In this document: piece after piece, positions 1-7,745 of the stretch
Layout of the letters: each line of letters opens with the position of its first letter
How positions within the stretch are numbered: position 1 is the first letter of the stretch
Assembly (NCBI RefSeq): GCF_000003605.2
Contig: NW_003109598.1
Span: 4,968 to 20,968 of the forward strand
Origin: Saccoglossus kowalevskii
Taxonomy: Eukaryota; Hemichordata; Enteropneusta; Harrimaniidae
Length of the DNA stretch: 16,001 nucleotides
Reading direction: 5' to 3'
Notes under the pieces: model-generated
What the model was told of the DNA's origin: nothing
Seen by the model: only the letters and a program-made list of their open reading frames with translations
Databases searched by the model: none
Program-made: the position numbers and the translations under genes

Positions 1-1170
1 ATTATGATATCAAGCTGTTATAATTGTGATATCAAGCTGTTATAATTGTAATATCACCTGTTATAATTGTGATATCACCTGTTATAATTGTAATATCACC
101 TGTTATAATTGTAATATCACCTGTTATAATTGTAATATCACCTGTTATAATTGTGTTATCAAGCTGTTATAATTATGATATCACCTGTTATAATTGTGAT
201 ATCACGCTGTTACAATTGTGATATCAAGCTGTTATAATTGTGATATCAAGCTGTTATAATTGTAATATCACCTGTTATAATTGTGATATCACCTGTTATA
301 ATTGTGATACCAAGCTGTTATAATTGTGATATCAAGCTGTTATAATTGTAATATCACCTGTTATAATTGTGATATCAAGCTGTTATAATTGTAATATCAC
401 CTGTTATAATTGTGATATCAAGCTGTTATAATTGTAATATCACCTGTTATAATTGTGATATCAAGCTGTTATAATTGTGATATCAAGCTGTTATAATTGT
501 AATATCACCTGTTATAATTGTGATATCAAGCTGTTATAATTGTAATATCACCTGTTATAATTGTGATATCAAGCTGTTATAATTGTAATATCTCCTGTTA
601 TAATTGTGATATCAATCTGTTATAATTGTGATATCAAGCTGTTATAATTGTAATATCACCTGTTATAATTGTGATATCAAGCTGTTATAATTATGATATC
701 AAGCTGTTATAATTGTAATATCACCTGTTATAATTGTGATATCACCTGTTATAATTGTGATATCACCTGTTATAATTGTGATATCAAGCTGTTATAATTG
801 TAATATCACCTGTTATAATTGTGATATCACCTGTTATAATTATGATATCAAGCTGTTATAATTGTAATATCACCTGTTATAATTGTGATATCAAGCTGTT
901 ATAGTTGTGATATCAATCTGTTACAATTGTGATATCAAGCTGTTATAGTTGTGATATCAAGCTGTTATAATTGTGATATCAAGCTATTATAATTGTGATA
1001 TCAAGCTGTTATAATTGTAATATCAAGCTCTTATAGTTGTGATATCAAGCTGTTATAATTGTGATATAAATATGTTATAATTGTAATAAAAATATGTTAC
1101 AGTTGCGATATCAAGCTTCAGTAGCTACAGTGGTGATATCAAGTCGTCATGGTTACAGTTGTAACATCAC
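1..1170. repeat. 21/22-bp AT-rich satellite array, truncated by the left edge
   Basis: The region is a nearly unbroken array of two related units. Type A is 22 bp and reads GATATCAAGCTG followed by TTATAATTGT. Type B is 21 bp and reads AATATCACCTG followed by the same TTATAATTGT tail. A hybrid, GATATCACCTG plus the tail, also occurs. About 50 copies are present. Copies are close to identical in the left 900 bases and become diverged from about 900 on, and the last recognisable units near 1085-1170 keep only the GATATCAAG or GTTACAGTTGT parts. The array begins before the window. No ORF crosses it. It is a satellite or minisatellite by structure, and no function can be read from it. Confidence 0.97.
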
Positions 1171-2095
1171 TCCGCCATAGTTAAAATTTTGAGCTGTAGT
1201 AGTTTTAATAACGGACCGATGCTTAACACCTCCTTGGTAAAATTCCAGCAATGAATTCATTGTATGATTGTTGGCTATGCCGATGTTGCTGTGTATTGCC
1301 AATTGATGCAAGGATAGATAGATGAATGGATGTGGGCGATATCTTTTCAAAAACCGCTGAGCCTTTTGACTTGATTTTTGTTGTGCAGCTGCCTTGATAG
1401 ATGCAGATGGAAATTTGTTCAATGCAATCTATCCGCCAACACCAATTATGTAAATCAGCTACCAAAAACTATAAAATGCTTAAATGACTTCTACTACGAC
1501 ACTATTTGATCTTCCGTGATGATATTGATAGTGCGCATGCAATGGGTAGACCTCTGTCAAATTTGTTATTTTTGGTGACAATATCTTTAATTCCCATTTT
1601 TTCTCATTTTTAAAAAATAGTTTTTCTGTTGTTTCAACAAATTTTGATCATGGTGAATGCACTAGTTTGCATATGTGGGAGAAAGGGTCGGGTCATGGAG
1701 GAGGTCAGTGAAGTAGTAAGATCAAGATCAGGAATTGAAATGACCAAGATATTTTGTTTTCATTTAATATATATTTTTTTTCTTATGTCAGCGTACGAAT
1801 TACTAATTCGCAAAGGCCCGACTGTTTCACAAAAAATATTTGCCCGTAAATTGGACGTCAGAAAATGTCGCGAAACAGATGACTGTTTACTTTTCGTCAT
1901 AAATAACTTTCTTTTGCATACTTTGCACCGCGAATAATTTTCCTCTCCATACTGTTGATGTTTTTACCTTCCTTATCGATAGTTGCAATGTTGAAATGCC
2001 AATCACCCTCTCAGAAGTGTTTGTTTTTTTCTTACCCAGACAGCCTTTTGGAGCTCTGAAAATAAGTAACATACTTAAATATAGAAAACAGGCGC
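1171..2095. other. AT-rich stretch without a recognisable gene
   Basis: Several 60-100 codon ORFs exist on both strands. They overlap each other, have biased amino-acid content or lack an ATG start, and none shows a domain or splice structure that I trust. I see no RNA gene here. Confidence 0.6.
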
Positions 2096-2150
2096 AAACA
2101 CTCTCTCGTTCAAACACTCTCTCGTTCAAACACTTTCTCGTTCAAACACT
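2096..2150. repeat. 3.4 copies of a 16-bp tandem repeat
   Basis: The unit is AAACACTCTCTCGTTC, at 2096-2111, 2112-2127 and 2128-2143, followed by a partial unit. The third copy has one C to T change. It is a short local duplication with no coding significance that I can see. Confidence 0.93.
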
Positions 2151-3250
2151 TAGCAAGATTTATAAGACTGTACCCAAATAACAAAATAAAAACTTGATAA
2201 AATAAAAGTGATGACGGAATCTCCATAGTATGCACTATTATAATATATATAACTATGAAACGATAATAGGTTTAACTTTAGGACTGTTATCAGCAAATTC
2301 TTTCTTTCTGAATGATCATGCAAAATCTCCACTTGTGTTTTTCAGTTTGCCCGGGACGTTTAAATCTAAATAGCTCGCACAATTGTTGTTTATTTCACGT
2401 GAAACTTTCACGATACGTTTGTCAGTTGTTATTAACAAATGGGCATCCAGGCGTTCACATAGGGTATTTCCCTTTATCTATAATTTATATTTTATCTGAA
2501 GTACTACCATTACAATGTTCTTGATGGTGGTGTGCAATTGTTAATACAGCGACTGTGTCTATTATATACGAACAAGTCCTCTGAATCCCCCACCCGCCTA
2601 CCCCAAACGAAATAACAGGTCCACCAATTTAGTTAAATGTATTATTTGTGAAAAAATAAAAATACTTTTGAGTGCAGCAGACATTACTTTAAACACTGAA
2701 TAATGGAGGGTTCAATATTGAGTCAGGTGACATCAACTTCACTATCAGTTTTATAGTTATAGCACTTATACATGAAAACCTAACCTATAATTGCTTACAA
2801 ATTACAGTATGCCAACGTCGAGATCAGAAGAGCATGTTCTAATGGAAGTACTTTGATCCATAAAGGGGATGGCTCGATGGCTAGGGTAGTATTTCATCAG
2901 CATCTGAGCGGCGTAGCAGTGCACAACAGATGCAGCTGCATCACGCATATAACTGATAAGACACTGAATATAACTGTAATAACTGGTGTAGCCAAACGTT
3001 CCAAACCGCCATGCACAACTGAAGGCATGTAAAATAAAGATATGGTAATATTAACTTATATTATATAACTGTTAAAAGATATTTCGCCACACAGTTCATT
3101 TACCCAAACTGTATAGTAATTAGAGTATAGATATAGGAAACTATTACATTAAGTGAATGTCAATATCACATTTTATTTTGTATTTCTAACAAGCATTATT
3201 TCTGTACGTGACATAGTGTGGACCATATCATACAACTATTGACTCGGGCT
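2151..3250. other. Intergenic stretch with two short perfect palindromes
   Basis: No supported gene. A 12-bp palindrome with an E-box core, TTTCACGTGAAA, is at 2393-2404. A 14-bp perfect palindrome, GATGCAGCTGCATC, is at 2929-2942. The stretch around 2867-2945 is richer in GC than its surroundings and could be an old repeat, but I could not find polymerase III box B to call it a tRNA-derived SINE. Confidence 0.5.
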
Positions 3251-3399
3251 AAGGTCCATATACAGATTTGTTGACATGAAGGGGCATTGTTAGCCGAGGC
3301 AAAGCCAAGGTCGATATACAGATTTGATGACCCTGGAAGACCATTGTTAGCCAAGGTTAACAATGCTCTCTGGGGGCGGGACAAATCTGTATATGGACC
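3251..3399. repeat. Foldback element built of three copies of a ~45-55 bp module (direct, direct, inverted)
   Basis: The module begins AAGGTCCATATACAGATTTG and ends in CATTGTTAGCC. Copy 1 starts at 3251, copy 2 at 3307 and is diverged, and copy 3 is inverted and ends at 3399. The 19-bp arm GGTCCATATACAGATTTGT at 3253-3271 is perfectly complementary to 3381-3399. Copies 2 and 3 meet at an inner inverted repeat, CATTGTTA ... TAACAATG, so 3308-3399 can fold as one long imperfect hairpin. ORFs crossing it on both strands are products of the palindrome. The structure fits a small non-autonomous foldback or MITE-like element; no transposase is seen. Confidence 0.85.
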
Positions 3400-4435
3400 G
3401 ATGTTGGCGTCATTAAACCGAATAAAACAAACATTTTGTAAAATGCTGTATCGTACGATTTCTCCTGTCCAGGTTTTCAATATAAACAACCATAATGTTT
3501 TTCATTCACAAATAGCTGTTGCATTATACTTCCAAAGGTCCGTATGTATTTCTATTCTATAATCCCTTGCGAAATTAATGTCACATTTAAAGTTTTCGTT
3601 GGTATCAACTAGCTACAGATGACTGTCTTACATTTCAGAAGCTGCGATGTTTATTCGCGCGCACACAAACCAAAAACAAATCAAAATAAATGAAATGCAT
3701 CATGACAAAATACGTTAGATTGAATGATCAATTTAATGAAACCCACGTGTATGTACGATACACAACGAGTAATAAATTACCTTGAGGAAATGAATAGAAG
3801 CACAAACATCGGTATATGACGTCATCAAATCCTGGAATGCTGGGCGAAATTCAAGTAATCAGCACTAGTAATGTACACGGTATGGCGACTACGGTCAGAC
3901 CGTGTTGATTGATGATTATCTCCTGGTTACAAGTATTCACATCGGACATAACTCCGCCCAAGTATTACAAGATACATTGTTGAGCCAAACATTTTATAAG
4001 TGTTCGACCTGTTTATAAATTACGATGATTCTCCAATAAAATGCAGACAAACCTCAACAGCAATGTTTTAGAACGATCGTAACATTACGCCGAATATTAC
4101 GTTTTTGATCGCTGACGTATAATAATACGAAATATACTACGTGAGGTTGTATCTCTTCCTGCAAGCAAACGTTAGCCACAGTTCATACCAGGGTATGTCC
4201 GGAGCAAAAAGAAACTACATTCTTGCAGCTTATAATCCAATAATTGAAAGTATTCGGCACAGTTGCCTTGCACCAATCTCATACTATCCAAACCATGGAC
4301 TAACTTTTATTCTGTTGCACAACAGATAAAGTGGTGTAATCAGGATACATTCTAAAATCACATCCTATGATTAGGAGGTTTCCATACACTTGCTACCTTG
4401 TGTCGGGATTCAGATATGCTTGAATTATTAGTTGA
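3400..4435. other. Intergenic stretch, no supported gene
   Basis: ORFs here are short and start at non-ATG codons or cross the foldback element. A perfect CRE palindrome, TGACGTCA, lies at 3817-3824, and a 7-bp inverted repeat, ACACGGT ... ACCGTGT, at 3875-3905 encloses an ATGGCGAC sequence with only a 9-codon reading frame. Confidence 0.5.
3817..3824. promoter_or_regulatory. Perfect CRE palindrome (TGACGTCA)
   Basis: The sequence is the full consensus CREB/ATF site. By chance a given 8-mer is expected about once per 65 kb of random sequence, so one copy is weak evidence by itself. A second perfect copy is at 8317-8324. No gene start is confidently assigned next to this one. Confidence 0.4.
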
Positions 4436-4716
4436 CTAGTTGATATCTATTCGCGTTGTACTGCAGATGATGATGATATATGTTATCGGGTAAGCAGTTT
4501 AATTGCACGGCTCACACTTGTATTCGAAGCTATAATGCAACTATACAACGCAGAATTTCTTGAATGGAGTTCGGATCTTGTGGACATTCAGGTCAAATGT
4601 CAAGATGATTTTTTGGCAGATATAGCTGAAGATGTTCAACAAATGAAGAACAAGTAGAAAATGATATTGGCCCACTACTTAACCAATTCAAGATATGGGA
4701 CATGAGCGAATACTAA
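4436..4716 (+). pseudogene. Coding-like relic of unknown family with one frameshift
   Basis: I do not recognise the family. One frame is open from the stop at 4433-4435 to a TAG at 4655-4657. It gives a protein-like sequence with helical acidic and hydrophobic spacing, for example EFLEWSSDLVDIQVKCQDDF and then LADIAEDVQQM. Just before the TAG the sense passes to the frame two bases on, which continues EEQVENDIGPLLNQFKIWDM and ends at TAA 4714-4716. A single frameshift near 4645-4652 would therefore unite about 90 codons. A splice-acceptor-like TTGTACTGCAG precedes 4466, so the first real coding base might be there. It may be a decayed exon, a transposon protein fragment, or a real exon with a sequencing indel. 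Composition is not low-complexity, which sets it apart from most ORFs here. Confidence 0.4.
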
Positions 4717-5472
4717 CATTTTGAAAATAGAAACTGGTCATTTCACCTGCATAGCCCCCATCTGATGATGTGATATATGTTTGTGACCAATCATATCAAT
4801 TATGCTTGCTTCCAATAAGCACACTGAATATGTTTGTTTGACTAAGCTAAACTTCAAGGGTGAATATTGTTTATTGACAGGTAAATTAGAACTCAATTTT
4901 CTGCACCACAAGGGAAAACTAGATGTATCAAAGAACAAAATAAAGAATGCTATATTGTTCTGTACACTGTGGTCATTAAGTTGATCATGGTCGACCCTCG
5001 ACTATAATGCCCGTCTTTATGAATGAGGCTTATCTTCCACAAAAAAGGCTATCGTATCACGACTAAATGGCAAAGTTCAGCACACTCTGACGTTTAATGA
5101 TTTGAAACCATAGAGCTTTTATTTTCTAGCAAGTTTCGGCGATGTCTACGCGACGTCAGAATGCTAGAAAAGCAAACATATGCTGTTTACTATAGGTAAT
5201 ACAACCCTTATATGACCCTCTGACATAGACGTCAGCCAGTTATAAACGCCCTCAATCGCCAACAAAAAATTACTTTGCTTTTAATGACGTGTCTTGGAAA
5301 TGTACACTAGCACTTCGCGACGAATTGTTTTACCTTTTACATACATACCGCTCAGAAACCAATTCATCAATAATTTTTGATACTTTTTTTAAATACTATA
5401 AAAACAATATTGAACAAACAAACAAAATTTAACAACGCCGTTTTCTGAAAATCATACTATACTATACAAAAC
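4717..5472. other. Intergenic stretch with a 10-bp inverted repeat
   Basis: TTTTCTAGCA at 5122-5131 is perfectly complementary to TGCTAGAAAA at 5162-5171 with a 30-base loop that includes a GACGTC. A 60-codon ORF at 4802-4984 follows the relic upstream and has no recognised domain. I see no other gene. Confidence 0.45.
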
Positions 5473-5503
5473 CACAGTCCCTCTATCACATAGAGGGACT
5501 GTG
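5473..5503. repeat. Perfect 14-bp stem, 3-base loop hairpin
   Basis: CACAGTCCCTCTAT at 5473-5486 is followed by the loop CAC and by its exact reverse complement at 5490-5503. The stem has six to seven G-C pairs in AT-rich surroundings. It is too short for a typical microRNA precursor and lacks a following T-run that would make it a terminator-like signal. It could be a recent inverted duplication or a structural or cruciform site. Confidence 0.9.
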
Positions 5504-5955
5504 ACAAAGCATAGGAACAGCTACCATGATTCGTATATAGAAAGAGGCAGATATACACAAAACGCCAATCACGAATAGACGCTGTAATCTTTAGGAAGAT
5601 GACATACAGTGTTCTAATTTTCATTCGAAGACCAAATTTTACCAAATGAATTTTCCGAAAAAAAACTATTGAAAATACTTACAAATTTATATACTTGATG
5701 CTAACTAACGACATGGGTACATTAACCAATGTTGTACACTATATTCACCCTGCTTCAACCAACTAAACATGTAAACTTATCTTTTTTTATTTTTTATTTA
5801 ATATTCATGTACTTGTTTTTCATAAAATATTATTGCTACACACTCTTGCATTTCTACAGATGCAACAAATTGTAGTATTATACATCTGTCACCGTAATGT
5901 CATAAGTTACAGCGTGACGTAATTTTGCGGTATATTACGGGGTATTTTCATCCTA
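5504..5955. other. Intergenic stretch, no gene seen
   Basis: Very AT-rich. A TGACGTAA (CRE-like variant) lies near 5915, upstream of the CArG dyad. Otherwise nothing is supported. Confidence 0.5.
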
Positions 5956-5986
5956 CCATATTAGGAAATGCAAATTCCAAATATGG
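5956..5986. promoter_or_regulatory. Dyad of two canonical CArG boxes with an octamer between them
   Basis: CCATATTAGG at 5956-5965 and CCAAATATGG at 5977-5986 both fit CC(A/T)6GG exactly. The first is identical to the well-known c-fos serum response element core and the second is a form common in actin-type and muscle promoters. Their starts are 21 bp apart, two helical turns, so both face the same side of the helix. ATGCAAAT at 5968-5975, the POU-factor octamer, lies between them. The full 31 bp is an imperfect palindrome, with 12 of 15 pairs complementary. A CRE-like TGACGTAA lies about 40 bp upstream. Known biology makes such pairs SRF targets; that this one is used is inference. Confidence 0.55.
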
Positions 5987-6028
5987 AATGATTACGCGCA
6001 TAAGCGTCCTCTAATAATAAAAACAAAC

Positions 6029-6076
6029 ATGGCTGCAACCAGATTTTCACAAAGAAATTCGCTGATTCTGTTCTAA
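6029..6076 (+). CDS. Short ORF (15 codons) or 5' leader ORF downstream of the CArG dyad
   Basis: The start reads CAAACATGGCTGC, a strong animal start context (A at -3, G at +4) that also resembles a YY1 site. It encodes MAATRFSQRNSLILF and then stops. It is 43 bp past the CArG dyad, so it could be an upstream ORF or the remnant of a first exon whose gene has been lost. No splice donor is evident inside it, and the MITE-like element begins 45 bp further on. The length alone cannot support a protein. Confidence 0.2.
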   Translation: MAATRFSQRNSLILF

Positions 6077-6120
6077 ATATTTTGAATTTTCCTATGATGT
6101 ATCCTTGGAAGGAAAAGATG

Positions 6121-6246
6121 TATAATAATAAGGTTGTTACGAGGATACCTCAAAGTATGCTCAGTCAGTACACCGTTGCTGCGCGTCGGTTGATACTTCC
6201 TCTGTACTGTTTTCTTGGTATTATCGTAATAACCTTATATTATAAT
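6121..6246. mobile_element. MITE-like inverted-repeat element (~125 bp)
   Basis: The left arm at 6121-6149 contains AAGGTTGTTACGAGGATACC. The right arm at 6217-6246 is the complement of AAGGTTATTACGATAATACC. The arms share 19 of 22 positions from their inner ends, and a further AT-rich block matches with a one-base shift. The ~67-bp centre is GC-richer and has no ORF. This fits a small non-autonomous DNA transposon or a solo stem-loop. Both flanks are AT-rich, so I could not define a target-site duplication. Confidence 0.6.
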
Positions 6247-6540
6247 TATTATTAGATTGTAATGATACTTTGTGATAATGCACAGAAATAGTAAGGTTTC
6301 AGTCAAAATCTGTGCATATTACGTCTGATGAACATTGCAATGCTTAATTTAATAATGAAATAAAATGTAAATCACTCTAACAAATATTGTATTATATCAC
6401 TCGTTATCCTATCTATATATACTGTGAAATATCACATTGTCATAGTTGGCATCACTGATTATATGTTGTCACTATTCGAATATAATTTTAATCGTGGCAG
6501 TACGTAAATGTCGCTATGCTCGATATTACTTGATATGACT

Positions 6541-6560
6541 GACAAGACAAGGGTCTTGTC
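6541..6560. repeat. Perfect 8-bp stem, 4-base loop hairpin
   Basis: GACAAGAC, loop AAGG, then GTCTTGTC. A small perfect inverted repeat with no neighbouring gene to explain it. Confidence 0.7.
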
Positions 6561-6650
6561 TAAGGTTGCTCAAAACGTACCCGTGAGCGAATAAATCGTA
6601 GCTAGTGACTGCACACTTTAAAGAATATTTCTATGTCTCGATGTGTGAAG

Positions 6651-6665
6651 TTTTTTTTTTTTTTT
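6651..6665. repeat. T15 homopolymer
   Basis: Fifteen T residues. Read on the minus strand this would be a poly(A) run, as left by a retroposed sequence, but I see no SINE or LINE body next to it and no flanking duplication. Confidence 0.8.
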
Positions 6666-6709
6666 AAATAGACCAATATTAACGGTTTGTACTTTTACAA
6701 AACTATAGA

Positions 6710-6728
6710 TGACCTTGTTGCAAGGTCA
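6710..6728. promoter_or_regulatory. Everted pair of extended nuclear-receptor half-sites
   Basis: TGACCTTG (6710-6717) is followed by TTG and CAAGGTCA (6721-6728). CAAGGTCA is the extended half-site bound by NR5A (FTZ-F1/SF-1) and ERR-type receptors, and the two copies are exact inverted complements 3 bp apart. The pair is 249 bp upstream of the ATG at 6977, inside the likely promoter region of that gene. It could also be just a small hairpin. Confidence 0.4.
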
Positions 6729-6899
6729 GTTTAATTAACATGCAGCTCATTGGTGCTATGTGCTCTTTTTCTTTTGCCAGCTGTGAGTCTGTTGCACATA
6801 ATATTTATCACGCCCCTGTACAAAAGCCTCTATTAACAATGATCATACGTATGTTTGTGCATTGTATATGTAGGTTACGTGTCAGTGAGAGTTACGTGT

Positions 6900-6976
6900 T
6901 TAGTTCAGTTCAGTAGTGTGTTTAAAAGGCGGTAGTCGTCGCATGCGCGAGATATATGGGTCTCATATAAACAAAG
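6900..6976 (+). promoter_or_regulatory. Putative core promoter and 5' UTR of the 6977 gene
   Basis: TCGCATGCGCGA at 6938-6949 approximates the NRF1 consensus, with its GCATGCGC core. The start codon itself lies in AAAGATGGCGACT, which fits the YY1 motif AAnATGGCGnC. Animal housekeeping promoters often place YY1 and NRF1 sites at or near the start. The stretch has several CpGs in AT-rich DNA. TATA-like TCATATAAAC at 6963-6972 is too near the ATG to serve as a normal TATA box. Confidence 0.45.
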
Positions 6977-7312
6977 ATGGCGACTTTGACTGTTGCGCAG
7001 ATCAACAAGTACAAACTGCCTCGTTACCAAGCTTTAATTGGGTATTTTTTAGGTGATTGGAAGGTATCGAAGGATTCACCGGCGGTAATTAGTGCGCCCA
7101 AGTCAAACCAAATACTTGTGATTTCCATTAGAAGGGCGCATTGGATTGTGGGAAAATCAATGTTTATCAACACAAATGTCGCACTTGCGAAGCGCGACGA
7201 TCACCGCCATTTAATGAAATTTGTTGAGGATTACGTAGGAAATGTTGTACCGCATTTGTGTTTTGCTAGACCCTGCACTAGATGTGGTGACTTTGAAAAA
7301 ACAAACCTCTGA
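6977..7312 (+). CDS. Uncharacterised 111-residue protein, possibly a first exon or single-exon gene
   Basis: This is the best gene candidate in the window. The start AAAGATGGCG has G at +4 and A-rich upstream context, and 111 codons follow before TGA. The protein opens MATLTVAQINKYKLPRYQAL, has mixed, non-repetitive composition, a basic charge, no signal peptide and no membrane segment. Near the C-terminus it has CFARPCTRCG, a C-x4-C-x2-C cluster that could be half of a zinc-binding site. I do not recognise the family. The first 15 residues resemble the openings of SAP-type helical domains in invertebrate proteins, but the motif does not continue. A GT at 7290-7291 in GATGTGGTGACT could be a weak splice donor, which would make this a first exon; the alternative is a complete gene ending with the AATAAA at 7723. 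An old transposon-derived fragment cannot be excluded. Confidence 0.5.
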   Translation: MATLTVAQINKYKLPRYQALIGYFLGDWKVSKDSPAVISAPKSNQILVISIRRAHWIVGKSMFINTNVALAKRDDHRHLMKFVEDYVGNVVPHLCFARPCTRCGDFEKTNL

Positions 7313-7745
7313 CTGCCTAGCTGCTAAGTCAAGGTTTTTTAAGGGAACGAACATCTTACTGGTGACAAAAAATATGAAAAAATAAGCAGATACATTGACT
7401 TACTTAGATTGATATATGACTGGTGCTACCGTTGGGAGTGATAACCTCTCGTATAGCAAATTAATTTCTGTACTACTGTGCACATTGACCTAAGTATATG
7501 TGTAAATGTAGAATACTATTATATGTCCATTGTACTTTGTTGAAATTCCTAATTAGTTTGAATTAATGGGTGGCCATGACAATGCTTCTTATTCTATGTG
7601 AATATCAGAAGCATAGTTGCAACCGATATGTACCTAGTGTTATCGTATCTATGTATGGCATTAATTAGTGCCGTTGATGCGAGGTTGAGCACACTTTCAG
7701 TGATAAGCTCTGGTTACCATTGAATAAAACCAGCGCAAGATTACC
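7313..7745 (+). other. Possible 3' UTR of the 6977 gene with AATAAA
   Basis: The stretch is AT-rich and carries stops in all + frames apart from the short ORF described separately. A canonical AATAAA lies at 7723-7728, about 410 bases after the stop. If the gene is unspliced, transcript ends would be expected near 7740-7755. This is inference from the signal alone. Confidence 0.3.
7628..7723 (+). CDS. 31-residue ORF with signal-peptide-like sequence
   Basis: The ORF opens MYLVLSYLCMALISAVDARL, then ends SSGYH and stops. It has a short n-region, a hydrophobic core of about 12 residues and a V-D-A site that obeys the -3,-1 rule, with cleavage expected after residue 18. That leaves a mature peptide of only 13 residues, or the ORF could be exon 1 of a secreted protein. 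G is at -3. The stop codon overlaps the AATAAA at 7723-7728. A GAG/GTTGAG donor is possible but weak. A chance hydrophobic ORF is the main alternative. Confidence 0.2.
   Translation: MYLVLSYLCMALISAVDARLSTLSVISSGYH

Noticed and set aside
1153-1465. Two overlapping minus-strand ORFs of 80-89 codons
   Set aside because: They overlap each other in different frames and show no domain; both are likely chance.
2867-2945. tRNA-derived SINE head
   Set aside because: A GGCTCGATGGCTAGGG stretch resembles box A, but I found no box B or tail.
3196-3562. ORFs on both strands over the foldback element
   Set aside because: Both are created by the palindromic element and have no independent support.
6651-6665. 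T15 as the poly(A) tail of a minus-strand retroposon
   Set aside because: No retroposon body and no target-site duplication could be seen.
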